Source: Corynebacterium sp. ACRQK
GTDB taxonomy: Bacteria; Actinomycetota; Actinomycetes; Mycobacteriales; Mycobacteriaceae
DNA length: 64,000 bases
Reading direction: 5' to 3'
Assembly: GCF_022345965.1 (NCBI RefSeq)
Contig: NZ_JAKRMU010000006.1
Location: 62,001 to 126,000 of the forward strand
Both the position numbers and the translations under genes were made by a program. The notes beneath the pieces are model-generated. The model searched no databases. It saw only the letters and a list, made by a program, of their open reading frames with translations, and was not told the DNA's origin. Shown here piece by piece: positions 45,733 through 54,909 of the stretch (position 1 is its first letter; each line of letters opens with the position of its first letter).

Positions 45733-48480
45733 CTAGTTTTGATCGCCCTCCTGCGGGCGCGGGGCGGGTCGCAGCGCAGTGGCTGTACTGCGCTTAGTAG
45801 CAAGCCCGCTCCGGCGATCCCACAGCATCTTGCCCGCCGCGCCGATGCCCAGCAGCAGCACGGCGATGATGGTCACCCCGCGGGAGGACAGCCCCGGCAC
45901 GGACTGCACACGCAGCTCCACCGGATCCGAAATGCGGGTTCCGTCTTCCAGATCTCCCTTGCCTTCCTGACTGTTGGTCGCCAGCCACAAAGATAGGTTG
46001 ACCTGCTCGGACGTGTCCGCAATATCGGTGGTTAGTGACCAGGTGATGGAGCCCTTAGCCGGGATCGTCGGCGAGGCCGTGGAATCCACGTGGACGGTGA
46101 CATCCGTGTCGGCGTCAGAAGAATAACCAACCTTGGCTGTCACCGGCAGGGGCAGTCCATTGCGCGCAACAACCAGCAACGGCGAGGAATCCGACGTGCG
46201 GGTAAAGACATTGCCCGGCGGCAGCAGGCTGATGGAGCGGCGCAGCTGGGAGGTGACCTGCCCCACGCGGGCGAGATTGGTGCCGAGTTGCTCACGCAGG
46301 ACGTCCACGTGGTCGCGCTCGCGCTTGCGGTAGGTGGAAAGGCCACGCAGAAGATCGGAAAACAGGGGGCTGGTGAAGCCCTCGCGGGTCAGCGCAATGG
46401 TGGAATCATTCTGCATAAACAACGTAAGCTCCCGCAGCTTGCGGGCGGCATCCGCCACCGTTCCGAGGTAAGGCGAGGAGTACGCACCGGGGTCGGTGTA
46501 AGGCACCGTGGTGCTGCCGGAGCTCACATCCGCCAGCTCGATGTCGCGGGGCTGCACGGCTTCCGGCAGCGGGGCGGGAGTGGCCGAGTGATCGTCCAGG
46601 TGCTGGCTAATGGTCTGCAGGAAGCTGCTGGCCTGGGTCTTGTTCACGGACCACGCGGCGGGCGGTACGGCGAGGGTCGGGCGGCCGGAGTCGAGCTCCA
46701 GGTTCAGCACTGCTTGCGCGCTGGCCAGGCGGGCGACAGCGCTATCGTCGGCGAGGTTAAAGCGCAGGTCAGGGTTGGAGTACGCGGCAATCTCCGGGTG
46801 CTCGCCAGTGGCCTTGAGTACCGTGCCGAGGTCCGCGGAGTACGTTAGTGCGGTGGCGGTGGTCTTCGCACTGTCGGTCTGCGCGCCGGGGAGGTTCACC
46901 AGACGTTGGTTCCATGCCTCGTCGGTGGGGTTGGCGCGGTCGATGCTATCTGGACCTGCGTCGCCGGGATCTTGTTCGGGTGCGGCCGCGGGCTGTTCGA
47001 TATTTACCGTGTTCTCCGCCACCAGCGCGGTGACGTGCCCGGCCTGCGGAATTGCCGGTTTACCCTGCACAGTCTGCTCAAACCGGCGTGATTCGTCGGT
47101 CTCTACCGGCTCCACACCCTCCGGAGTTTTGCTGATTCCCGCCGCCAGCACCTGCTGCGCCTCGGGGGAGACGTAGCCGGAGTCCGGGATCACCACGTTT
47201 TGCGTCGGCACCACGCCCAGGATCCGCTGAATCACCTCGGTACCCGTGCCTAGCGCGCGCACGCGGAGCCAGTCGGAATCCACCTGCGAAAGCCCATTGA
47301 TATCTGCTCCGGCGTACGGCAACGCCACCGAGCAGTTGCTCTGTACGACTTCCCGCAGGTCAGCGATCCATTTCTTCGCATCCGCGTTGCCGGGCATGTG
47401 CTGGGCGTCTACCTCCTTGCCACCCAGGATCTCGTCCCAAGAGTCGCGCAGCCGCTGCGGCTCCTCCACCGGGTCAGGCGCGCGCTCGCCCACGTAATAG
47501 CCCTCGGCCAGGCGGTTTACTGTATCCAGTAGTTCCGGGTCGATGGCGATGCACGTCGCCTGCTTCAGCTTGGTCGACTCCGCCTCGCGGTACGCATCCA
47601 GCAGCCCCCGCAGCCTGCCGCCCTTGCCGACCTCGGCCGCCAGCACGTCCTTCGTCACAAACGCGGGCCGCCGCTTCGGCGCGTCGCCCGTCTGCCCCGC
47701 CGCCATGTACGTCTGCCCCGCCAGCGGATACACGACCGTCACTGGGGTGCTGGGTTGGTCTTCCTTTCTTGTGGACGCCCCCACGCTCAGCGTTGTTCGC
47801 GCCACCGCCAGGTACTGCGCGCTCCCCTGCCCTGGGTCTTCCGGGTTCGTGTCCTGACCGCTCAGGCTAAACAACAGGGGATAAGCGCCGGGTTCCTCAA
47901 AAGCATTGGGCGGAAGGTTTAGCGGTTGGGGTGAGGGGGCGTCATGAGAAGAGTCGATGGAGATACCGGCCGCAGGAAGAGTGACCGTGACCTCGCGCGT
48001 CTCACCTGGCCCGAGTGTGCCGTCGAGCTGCAGAGGTTGGCTACTGAGGGAGTATTCGCCCTGGTTAGCAAGCTGCGCGACGCGCACCTCCGCGGCAGTG
48101 GTGGCCGAGCGATAGAACAAAGTGATCGAAAGGTTGCTGAGCGCATGTGAGCGATCATTGTGGATGCGCAGAGTGTAGGTCTGGCCGGCGGCGGCATGAA
48201 CGCTGGAGCTGGTGCCGATGCCGATGATCTCTAAGTCCACGTCTTGCTGCGGATCCGTCGCGCGAGCCAGCGGGTTGGCCCAGTTGGAATCCTCATGAGC
48301 AGAGGGGTCGGTGGGGTCCGCGGCCCGCCCCTGGGCGGAGTTTTGAGTGGTGGAGGCCGAGGGGACGTCTTTAATAGGGTCAGCAACCACCGGGGCCACG
48401 GGCAGGGCGAAAAGGCCACAGAGCGCGACAGAAACACCAAACGCCGTGCAGGCGTGGGGGAATCTAGACATTGCGCTCAC
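45733..48480 (-). CDS. DUF6049 family secreted membrane-anchored protein
   Basis: A 915-residue protein with an N-terminal signal peptide ending near VVADPI (residue 34), a large extracytoplasmic region, and a C-terminal helix (VTIIAVLLLGIGAAGKMLW) with a basic tail. It occupies the Rv3909 position upstream of murJ and is probably in its operon. The beta-rich segments (TYTLRIHNDRSHALSNLSITLFY near the N-terminus, GNVFTRTSDSSPLLVVARNGLPLPV near the C-terminus) look like immunoglobulin-like folds. Function unknown; a cell-wall role is inferred from context. The GTG start follows AAAGGT. Confidence 0.85.
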   Translation of the reverse strand: MSAMSRFPHACTAFGVSVALCGLFALPVAPVVADPIKDVPSASTTQNSAQGRAADPTDPSAHEDSNWANPLARATDPQQDVDLEIIGIGTSSSVHAAAGQTYTLRIHNDRSHALSNLSITLFYRSATTAAEVRVAQLANQGEYSLSSQPLQLDGTLGPGETREVTVTLPAAGISIDSSHDAPSPQPLNLPPNAFEEPGAYPLLFSLSGQDTNPEDPGQGSAQYLAVARTTLSVGASTRKEDQPSTPVTVVYPLAGQTYMAAGQTGDAPKRRPAFVTKDVLAAEVGKGGRLRGLLDAYREAESTKLKQATCIAIDPELLDTVNRLAEGYYVGERAPDPVEEPQRLRDSWDEILGGKEVDAQHMPGNADAKKWIADLREVVQSNCSVALPYAGADINGLSQVDSDWLRVRALGTGTEVIQRILGVVPTQNVVIPDSGYVSPEAQQVLAAGISKTPEGVEPVETDESRRFEQTVQGKPAIPQAGHVTALVAENTVNIEQPAAAPEQDPGDAGPDSIDRANPTDEAWNQRLVNLPGAQTDSAKTTATALTYSADLGTVLKATGEHPEIAAYSNPDLRFNLADDSAVARLASAQAVLNLELDSGRPTLAVPPAAWSVNKTQASSFLQTISQHLDDHSATPAPLPEAVQPRDIELADVSSGSTTVPYTDPGAYSSPYLGTVADAARKLRELTLFMQNDSTIALTREGFTSPLFSDLLRGLSTYRKRERDHVDVLREQLGTNLARVGQVTSQLRRSISLLPPGNVFTRTSDSSPLLVVARNGLPLPVTAKVGYSSDADTDVTVHVDSTASPTIPAKGSITWSLTTDIADTSEQVNLSLWLATNSQEGKGDLEDGTRISDPVELRVQSVPGLSSRGVTIIAVLLLGIGAAGKMLWDRRSGLATKRSTATALRPAPRPQEGDQN

Positions 48481-48572
48481 CTTTGTGCACGATTACATGC
48501 TTACGTAAGTAATTAGTAGTTGTTAGTCGCCAATAGTTCTAACAGCCTGGGCTGGCAATCCGTTAGCGCTCC

Positions 48573-49334
48573 TTAGCGTGGCGTGGCACGGCCAGCGTCG
48601 GCCTCTGCACGCGCCAGGTCAGCGAGGTTATCGAAGGCTTGGCGAGCAAGGCGCCGCTCGTCGGCGTAGGCCAGGTGCTCGATTAGGCGATTAACGGGTA
48701 GCCAGCGAACCTCGGTGACCTCCGGGTCTTCGTCGTTCAGGTCCCCATCGACATAGCGAAGCAGGTGGTGGTGGACGGTTTTGTGGATACGGATGCCTTC
48801 GGAGACGAACCAGTAGTCGATGGTGCCGAGGTCGGCGATGACCTCCCCGGCTACGCCCGTTTCCTCCCACACCTCGCGCTCGGCGGTGGCGTGCTGGGAT
48901 TCGTTTGGCTCGATGTGCCCCTTCGGCATGGACCACAACAGCCTGCCACGGCGATCCAGGCGACCGATAAGAGCCACATAGATTGCGGAGAAGTCGACTT
49001 CGCCATTGGGCTGCACGGCTTCCGCCAGGCCGGAAAGTACCAGGCCACCCGCCGAGGTCTCCACGGAGATCGGCAGGCTGGAGTGCTCGTCGAAAGAACG
49101 CGGGCGCGAGTTGCTGCGGTTGCGACTGTTGGAGTTGGCGCCCTTCTTGCGGTGCGACTGGTTCCGGTTGCTCTTGCGTTTGCCCTGGTTGGAGCTGTTC
49201 TGGGTGCTCTGGCCGCGCTGGCTGTTGCCCTGGCCGTTGCCTTGCTGCTGGCCGCTGCCAGAGCGGGGCCTTCTTCTTGAACGGCGGCGCCGGCGGCGGG
49301 GCGTGCCGTTTCCGGTGCTGTCGTTTCCACTCAT
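48573..49334 (-). CDS. NUDIX hydrolase with basic N-terminal tail
   Basis: A 253-residue protein. A complete NUDIX box ([20 protein letters not shown] followed by TGV) gives it nucleoside-diphosphate-linked pyrophosphatase potential. It lies at the mutT4 (Rv3908) position, divergent from pcnA. The first 75 residues are a striking Arg/Ser/Asn/Gln-rich disordered tail ([16 protein letters not shown]), suggestive of RNA binding. It probably acts on modified nucleotides or RNA ends; the substrate is not determinable. The ATG is 7 bases after TATCGT. Confidence 0.92.
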   Translation of the reverse strand: MSGNDSTGNGTPRRRRRRSRRRPRSGSGQQQGNGQGNSQRGQSTQNSSNQGKRKSNRNQSHRKKGANSNSRNRSNSRPRSFDEHSSLPISVETSAGGLVLSGLAEAVQPNGEVDFSAIYVALIGRLDRRGRLLWSMPKGHIEPNESQHATAEREVWEETGVAGEVIADLGTIDYWFVSEGIRIHKTVHHHLLRYVDGDLNDEDPEVTEVRWLPVNRLIEHLAYADERRLARQAFDNLADLARAEADAGRATPR

Positions 49335-49341
49335 TCTGATA

Positions 49342-49347
49342 ACGATA
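49342..49347 (-). promoter_or_regulatory. -10 element of the NUDIX gene, probable leaderless start
   Basis: TATCGT on the minus strand, 7 bases, then ATG. Confidence 0.45.
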
Positions 49348-49470
49348 GCCGGTTATCTGCGCAATGTGGAACTGAACGGAAGCGAATTCGTGGCTGAATG
49401 TGTAACTAGTTGCAGGTGGTGCGCCCGCACTGGCTTATGAGGGGGCCGTTGGCACGTCCAAGGGGGCTAG

Positions 49471-49476
49471 TAGAAT
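49471..49476 (+). promoter_or_regulatory. -10 element of pcnA, probable leaderless start
   Basis: TAGAAT, 8 bases, then the GTG at 49485. No ribosome-binding site is seen. Confidence 0.5.
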
Positions 49477-49484
49477 CTGGCAAC

Positions 49485-51101
49485 GTGACGAAACCCGCCC
49501 ACTCCCCCGCAAACTCGGAACCTTCGCAACCCCCCAAGACGGCACAGCAGGCACGGCAGGCGCAGCCGGCCATTGCGTCGGCCAGCCCGCGCACCATTGA
49601 AGGCATGCTGCAGGAGGCCTTTACATCCTTGCGCGCCCTCGACCGCGACCTTTTGCCACTCACCCAGGCTTTCCACGACGCTGGCTACAGCCTCTACCTC
49701 GTTGGCGGGTCGGTACGCGACGCTCTGCTGGGGCGCCTCTCCCACGACCTGGACTTCACTACGGACGCCCGGCCGCAGACCATCGTCGACATTGTCACGC
49801 CCCTGGCAGAGACAGTATGGGACACGGGCATTGAATATGGCACCGTATCCGCGCTGGTCAAGGGACAGATCCTGGAGATCACCACCTTCCGCGCCGACCA
49901 ATACGACGGCCAGTCCCGCAACCCCGAGGTCTCCTTCGGCGACAGCCTCGACGGAGACCTCATCCGCCGCGACTTTCGCGCTAACGCCATAGCCCTGGAG
50001 CTCTCCTCCGACGGAAACCACCAGCTCCGTGACCCCCTAAACGGCCTCGAAGACCTCCAGACCGGAGTGCTAGACACCCCCGATAGCCCGGAGATCAGCT
50101 TCAACGACGACCCGCTGCGCATGCTCCGCGCGTGCCGATTCGTCTCCCAGCTGGAGTTCGGCGTCACCAAGAGAGTCAAGGAAGCAATGACGGCGATGAG
50201 CGAGCAGATCAGCCGCATCACCGTCGAGCGCGTGGCCGTCGAACTGAACAAACTGATGCTCGGCGCGGCACCGTGGGTGGGCCTGGACCTGATGGTCGAG
50301 ACCGGGCTGGCCGACCACGTGCTGCCGGAGCTGCCAGCTCTGAAGCTCACGCAGGACGAGCACCGGCAGCACAAGGACGTGTACTGGCACTCGCTGAAGG
50401 TGCTGCGCAACGCCGTGAACCTGGAAGCCGAGCGCGGGTTGGAGCCCTCGCTGGAACTGCGCATGGCCGCGCTGCTGCACGACATCGGCAAGCCCGACAC
50501 CAGGGCTTTTACCGAATCCGGCGCGGTGACCTTCCACCAGCACGAAGTCGTGGGCGCGCGCATCACCCGCCGTCGCCTGCGCAAGCTCAAGTACTCCAAG
50601 CAGCACGTTCAGGACATCGGCCAGCTGGTATTTCTGCACATGCGGTTCCACGGCTACGCGGACACGCAAAGCAAGGGGCAGAACCAGGATGCCCGCCGCG
50701 GCGTGGGTGAAAAGGACAACAACGAATCCACTTGGACCGATTCCGCCGTACGCCGTTATGTCAACGACGCCGGCGAGCTGCTGCCACTGTTGCACCTTCT
50801 GGTTCGCGCCGACTGCACCACCCGCAATCAGCGAAAAGCCCAGAGGCTGCAGCGCACCTACGATAATTTGGAAAAGCGTATCGAGCAGCTGCAGGAGCAG
50901 GAGGACCTCGCCGCCGTCCGCCCCGACCTGGATGGCAACGAGATCATGCAGATCTTGGACCTCAAGCCCGGCCCCGATGTGGGCAAGGCCTGGGCATACT
51001 TGAAGGAGCTGCGGCTGGATCGCGGGCCGATGGAGCGTGAGGACGCCATCGCCGCGCTGAAACAATGGTGGGGCGAACAGAGAGGTGGGTCGCAAAAGTG
51101 A
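49485..51101 (+). CDS. pcnA: CCA tRNA nucleotidyltransferase / PcnA family
   Basis: A 538-residue enzyme. The nucleotidyltransferase head is LYLVGGSVRDALLGRLSHDLDFTTDA with the GS and DxD metal motifs. An RNA-binding domain follows (DDPLRMLRACRFVSQLEF), then an HD domain (LLHDIGKPDTRA). It adds or repairs the CCA end of tRNAs, needed here since tRNA-Ala lacks an encoded CCA. GTG 49485 is preferred over upstream in-frame starts because of the -10 position. The last bases overlap the next gene. Confidence 0.95.
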   Translation: MTKPAHSPANSEPSQPPKTAQQARQAQPAIASASPRTIEGMLQEAFTSLRALDRDLLPLTQAFHDAGYSLYLVGGSVRDALLGRLSHDLDFTTDARPQTIVDIVTPLAETVWDTGIEYGTVSALVKGQILEITTFRADQYDGQSRNPEVSFGDSLDGDLIRRDFRANAIALELSSDGNHQLRDPLNGLEDLQTGVLDTPDSPEISFNDDPLRMLRACRFVSQLEFGVTKRVKEAMTAMSEQISRITVERVAVELNKLMLGAAPWVGLDLMVETGLADHVLPELPALKLTQDEHRQHKDVYWHSLKVLRNAVNLEAERGLEPSLELRMAALLHDIGKPDTRAFTESGAVTFHQHEVVGARITRRRLRKLKYSKQHVQDIGQLVFLHMRFHGYADTQSKGQNQDARRGVGEKDNNESTWTDSAVRRYVNDAGELLPLLHLLVRADCTTRNQRKAQRLQRTYDNLEKRIEQLQEQEDLAAVRPDLDGNEIMQILDLKPGPDVGKAWAYLKELRLDRGPMEREDAIAALKQWWGEQRGGSQK

Positions 51102-51955
51102 GCGCTGAACAGCAGACGAATGGAGCCGAAGGGCAGCCGGACGGCACTCAGAACGGCACGAACGACCAATTCAACGTGCACCCCGGTGACGTGATCTTCC
51201 AAGCACCGGCAGTGGTTGTGGATCCGGATGGTTACCTGGACACCACGGACGTCGACCCCGCACACCTGGAGGCGTTCGTCGACGCCTTCGGCACCTCCCC
51301 CGGCGTGCTCGCCGTGCCGGGGTTGCCCGGCGCGGACGCGCTATTGGTGCTGGAAGTGCAGGACAACCCGGAGGCCGACGGCCAGGGGCCCGGCGCCGCG
51401 CAGGCCGACGGCGCCACCATCGTGGCCGTCCGCCTGGGTCTCATGAGCAGCGAAGCCGTCGCCAACCACTTGCCTTCGTTGGCGGATAAGCTCACCAAGC
51501 CGAAGGTCTTCTTCATCGGCGGCGACAACGAACCCGTCGTGCTCGCCGTTGGCCTGTTGGACGCGGACCGTTTGGAGCTGGACGCCGCGGGCGCCTCCGC
51601 CGCCTCCGGCAGCCCTGAAGCCCTAGCCCCCGCCAACCGCTTTGGCGCGCGCGGGCAGTTCATGCTGATCAGCACCGCCGAAGAGGCGCCCAGCGTGGAC
51701 GAGCAGGTAGCGCAGGTTGTCGGCCATGCGGACCCCTCTATGCTGCGCGGCCTGCGGCTCTTTCACAGCTATGTCTTCCTCAACGCCGCCGACGTGCGTG
51801 GCTGGCTGGATTCCGGGATCGCCGGCCTCCAGGCCGCAACCGCAGAGGATGTGTTCACGGACCGACCGGCGGAGACGTGGCGTCACATCATGAAGAACAG
51901 CCCCTTCCCCAAGAACCTGTTCGCAACCTGGGCGAGCCACCCGGAGCGCAACTAG
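51098..51955 (+). CDS. Hypothetical protein coupled to pcnA
   Basis: A 285-residue soluble protein I do not recognise. Its GTG overlaps the pcnA stop (GTGA), indicating translational coupling. After a Gln/Asn/Gly-rich N-terminus there are two similar-length alpha/beta halves (VLAVPGLPGADALLVLEVQ, ARGQFMLISTAEEAPSVDEQ), reminiscent of SseB-like proteins but not convincingly so. The next gene starts immediately at its stop codon. Confidence 0.75.
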   Translation: MSAEQQTNGAEGQPDGTQNGTNDQFNVHPGDVIFQAPAVVVDPDGYLDTTDVDPAHLEAFVDAFGTSPGVLAVPGLPGADALLVLEVQDNPEADGQGPGAAQADGATIVAVRLGLMSSEAVANHLPSLADKLTKPKVFFIGGDNEPVVLAVGLLDADRLELDAAGASAASGSPEALAPANRFGARGQFMLISTAEEAPSVDEQVAQVVGHADPSMLRGLRLFHSYVFLNAADVRGWLDSGIAGLQAATAEDVFTDRPAETWRHIMKNSPFPKNLFATWASHPERN

Positions 51956-52708
51956 GTGGCCGCGAGCAGCACCCACCGCGGCAGAAACGCTGACTGGCGC
52001 GCCGGGATTGCCGACGCCTGGCCTGTGGCCTTGGGCATGGTGCCGCTGGGCCTGGCCTTTGGCCTGCTGATCACCCAGGTCGGCTTCGCATGGTGGTGGG
52101 CGCCGATCTTCTCCTTCGTCATCTACGCGGGCTCGATGGAGTTCCTGGCAGTCTCGTTGGTCACGGGAGGCGTGGGGCCGCTGAGCGCGGCCCTGTACGG
52201 ATTCCTGGTGAACTTCCGCCACGCCTTTTACGCCCTGAACTACCCCATCGCCCAGGAGCGCGGCTGGCTGGCCAGGGCTTATGGCATATATGCGCTGACG
52301 GACGAGACGTATGCAATCCTCGCCGCCCGGCGCGACGCGAAGTGGTCGACCGCCCGCGTGATGGCGGTGCAGATTCTGCTGCAGGCCGGTTGGGTCGGCG
52401 GTGGCGTGCTCGGCGCGCTGTTCGGCAGTGCATTGCCCTTCGAGATTCAGGGCATGGAGTTCGCGCTGATTGCTTTGTTCACGGTGCTGGCGATTGAGGC
52501 GTTCGTGAGCTTCAAGGATCTCTCCCTGCCGATTGTGGCGGCGCTGTGCGGGGCGGTCGGCCTGCTGGTCTTGCCGGACAACATGTTGATGATCGGCATG
52601 AGCTTGTACTTCTTAAGCCTCATCGTGCGCTTCCTGTGCCCGCCGCTGAACCGTGCGCTGCGCTTGAAGGTCGGCGCGGATAACGCTGTCTCCCGAGAGG
52701 TGGAGTAG
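51956..52708 (+). CDS. brnF: AzlC/BrnF branched-chain amino acid exporter, large subunit
   Basis: A 250-residue membrane protein of the AzlC (LIV-E) family: VALGMVPLGLAFGLLITQVGF, YAGSMEFLAVSLV, and GFLVNFRHAFYALNYPIA are family features. With the small AzlD subunit it exports isoleucine, leucine, valine and methionine; C. glutamicum BrnFE is the model. Its GTG abuts the previous stop and the next gene's ATG abuts its own stop, so this is a tight operon. No Lrp-type regulator is adjacent. Confidence 0.9.
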   Translation: MAASSTHRGRNADWRAGIADAWPVALGMVPLGLAFGLLITQVGFAWWWAPIFSFVIYAGSMEFLAVSLVTGGVGPLSAALYGFLVNFRHAFYALNYPIAQERGWLARAYGIYALTDETYAILAARRDAKWSTARVMAVQILLQAGWVGGGVLGALFGSALPFEIQGMEFALIALFTVLAIEAFVSFKDLSLPIVAALCGAVGLLVLPDNMLMIGMSLYFLSLIVRFLCPPLNRALRLKVGADNAVSREVE

Positions 52709-53101
52709 ATGCCCGCCGGCACCATCGCGCTTGCCACGCCCGCCACACATCTGCAGGCCGCCGCGGGCCTTCCCGAGGGCGTGCAGCTTGGCCCCACCCT
52801 GGCGATCCTCGGCTCGATCTTCCTGGTCACGCTCGCCCTGCGCGGCCTGCCTTTCGCCGCCCTGCGCTTCTTCCGCGAGTCCGACCTGGTCGCCTGGCTG
52901 GGCCTGGCCATGCCCGTTGGCGTGATGACCCTCCTGGTCGTCTACACCGTCTCCGGTCAGGCTGACGCGCCGGGTGGCTTCGCTGCCGTCGCCATCGCCT
53001 TGGTCTTCACCGTTGCCCTGCATCTCTGGCGCCGCTCGGCCACGTTGTCGATCTTGCTGGGAACGGTGCTGTATCTGGTGCTGGTGAACCTTATTTTTTG
53101 A
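52709..53101 (+). CDS. brnE: AzlD/BrnE branched-chain amino acid exporter, small subunit
   Basis: A 130-residue protein with four hydrophobic segments (LAILGSIFLVTLALRGLPFAAL, LVAWLGLAMPVGVMTLLVVYTV, VAIALVFTVALHLW, LSILLGTVLYLVLVNLIF). Length and the LRGLPF motif match AzlD. Its stop (TGA, 53099-53101) is embedded in TTATTTTTTGACGCCCC, a copy of the window-wide motif. Confidence 0.88.
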   Translation: MPAGTIALATPATHLQAAAGLPEGVQLGPTLAILGSIFLVTLALRGLPFAALRFFRESDLVAWLGLAMPVGVMTLLVVYTVSGQADAPGGFAAVAIALVFTVALHLWRRSATLSILLGTVLYLVLVNLIF

Positions 53102-53135
53102 CGCCCCTCCCCCGCCGCACATAGCTCCAGCGCCG

Positions 53136-53141
53136 TAGAAT
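53136..53141 (+). promoter_or_regulatory. -10 element of the second NUDIX gene, probable leaderless start
   Basis: TAGAAT, 7 bases, then ATG 53149. This is the clearest leaderless arrangement in the window. Confidence 0.55.
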
Positions 53142-53148
53142 AGCGCCC

Positions 53149-53709
53149 ATGCCGACCCCTGACTTTATCGTTGAACTACGCAAGAAAATCGGCCACGACG
53201 AGCTGTGGCTTCCGGGCGTGACGGCCATTGTCATCCGGGACGTTCCAGAGGGCGCGCCCATCTGGGCCGTGCCGGAGGTGCTGTTGGTGAAGCGCGCCGA
53301 CGATGGTCAGTGGACCCCCGTGACGGGGATTGTGGATCCGCGGGAGGAGCCGCACCTGGCGGCGGTCCGTGAGGTGCGAGAGGAAACCGGCCTGCACGTG
53401 CAGGTGGATGCGCTGCTGGGTGTGGGCCAGGTCGGCCCTGTGGAATACCCGAATGGGGATGTGACCAGCTACGTGGACACCACCGTCCGCTGCACCGTGA
53501 TCCCCGACCCCGCGACTGGCGAGTTCAACGACGAGCCGGTGATCGGCGATGACGAGTCCACGCAGGTGGGCTGGTATTCGATCTCCCAGATGCCGCCAAT
53601 GCAGCCGCGTTTCCGCCTGGTGATTGCCGACGCGGTGGCGCAGATGAAGCACCCGGCGGGCTTCCGTCCGCGCATGGGTTACGTCAAGCGGCTGCAGAAG
53701 CCGGAATAG
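53149..53709 (+). CDS. NUDIX hydrolase
   Basis: A 186-residue NUDIX protein. The box reads GIVDPREEPHLAAVREVREE followed by TGL, a complete GX5EX7REUXEEXGU. The N-terminus FIVELRKKIGHDELWLPGVTAIVI is typical of a common actinobacterial subgroup of unknown substrate. It has its own leaderless-type promoter and converges with the BASS transporter gene. Confidence 0.92.
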   Translation: MPTPDFIVELRKKIGHDELWLPGVTAIVIRDVPEGAPIWAVPEVLLVKRADDGQWTPVTGIVDPREEPHLAAVREVREETGLHVQVDALLGVGQVGPVEYPNGDVTSYVDTTVRCTVIPDPATGEFNDEPVIGDDESTQVGWYSISQMPPMQPRFRLVIADAVAQMKHPAGFRPRMGYVKRLQKPE

Positions 53710-53714
53710 GCGCA

Positions 53715-53790
53715 GTAGGCGCGGGCTCGCCCGGCGCCGCAAGTGCGCGCCGGGGCCGTCCTGCGGTCCGCCTAGCGCCCGTGCGCCTAC
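53715..53790. terminator. GC-rich hairpins between convergent genes
   Basis: GTAGGCGC (53715-53722) pairs with GCGCCTAC (53783-53790), with GGGC-GCCC hairpins inside. There is no T-run. It is probably a bidirectional, possibly factor-dependent, terminator. Confidence 0.4.
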
Positions 53791-54800
53791 CAGGTGTGCG
53801 CGCCCGCGGTCTTCCCACCCTCCGGGAAGCGCGCGGCATAGGAGCTGGCACGCAGGGAGCAGATCACCAGCTGCACCTGGTGGAAGATCATCAGCGGCAG
53901 GATCATCATGCCCAGGCTCGCCCCGCCGAACATCACCGCCGCCATGGGCAGCCCCGAGGCCAGGGACTTTTTAGTGCCCGCGAACTGGATGGCCACCTGG
54001 TCGGCATAGTCGAATCCCAGCTTCCGCGAGGTCACGCTCGTCACGCCCAGCATCAGATGCACCAGCGCGATGGAGCCTAGCACCAGTCCCAGAATCGTCA
54101 GCCAGTTGACGGAACTCCACACGCCGGAAACGATGCCCTCCGAGAAGCTGACGTACACCACCAGGCCGATGGAGATCTGGTCCACCTTCTTCGTCGCCTT
54201 GGAGGCCGCGAACTTGAACACCCACCTGCGCAGCAGCTGGCCGATGGCAAACGGCAGCAGTAGCTGGACTCCGATGTCGAGGAACGTGGTGGCGTCAATA
54301 TGAAAGCCTTCCGAAGAAGACATAAGCAACAGCACCAGCAGTGGTGTGAAGAGCACTCCCACAAGGCTAGACACGCTGGCCGCGACGATCGAGGCCGCGA
54401 CGTGGCCACGCGCGATGCTGGTGAACGCGACGGAAGATTGCACTGTCGATGGCACGAGGGTGCAGAAGAGAATGCCCAGGTAGAGCTCGTTTCCGACGAC
54501 TGCTTTCAGCGGCATCATCGCCACGCCGATCAGTGGGAAGACCACGAACGTGAATGCCATGATCAGCAGGTGCAGCCGCCAGTGCATCAGGCCTTTCAGG
54601 GCCTCCTGGGGTGACAAGCGCGCACCGTAGAGGAAAAACAGGAACGCAATGGCGATTTTGGTGATGGTGTTGGCGACATCCGCCGCCTCGCCGCGCACGG
54701 GCACAATGATCGCCGCCACGACTGCGATGACGATCAGGACGATGAGGAAGTCCGGCCGGTAATTAATGATGCGGTGCCATAGCGACTGTTTTGCTGCCAT
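53787..54800 (-). CDS. Bile acid:sodium symporter (BASS) family transporter
   Basis: A 337-residue polytopic protein of the SBF-like (YfeH-type) family with about nine or ten helices. Features are ITKIAIAFLFFLYGARLSPQ, LVPSTVQSSVAFTSIARG (the crossing-helix motif), TPLLVLLLM and FAGTKKSLASGLPMA. It probably imports an organic anion with sodium; substrate unknown. TAAGAT lies 8 bases before the ATG. The upstream sequence has a TTATTGACGCCCCC copy of the recurrent motif. Confidence 0.88.
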   Translation of the reverse strand: MAAKQSLWHRIINYRPDFLIVLIVIAVVAAIIVPVRGEAADVANTITKIAIAFLFFLYGARLSPQEALKGLMHWRLHLLIMAFTFVVFPLIGVAMMPLKAVVGNELYLGILFCTLVPSTVQSSVAFTSIARGHVAASIVAASVSSLVGVLFTPLLVLLLMSSSEGFHIDATTFLDIGVQLLLPFAIGQLLRRWVFKFAASKATKKVDQISIGLVVYVSFSEGIVSGVWSSVNWLTILGLVLGSIALVHLMLGVTSVTSRKLGFDYADQVAIQFAGTKKSLASGLPMAAVMFGGASLGMMILPLMIFHQVQLVICSLRASSYAARFPEGGKTAGAHTW

Positions 54801-54909
54801 GGGCCTTTATCTTATTGACGCCCCCGCCCCCGCGAACCTTGACCGTCCACAACTGGCCAGGCGGTGGGCGGGTTGGGCACCTGCCCGACGCTGATTGGGC
54901 GCCGATGGG
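54801..54909. other. Spacer between BASS and MFS genes
   Basis: Holds the BASS promoter and the GACGCCCCC motif at 54815-54826. No gene. Confidence 0.4.
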
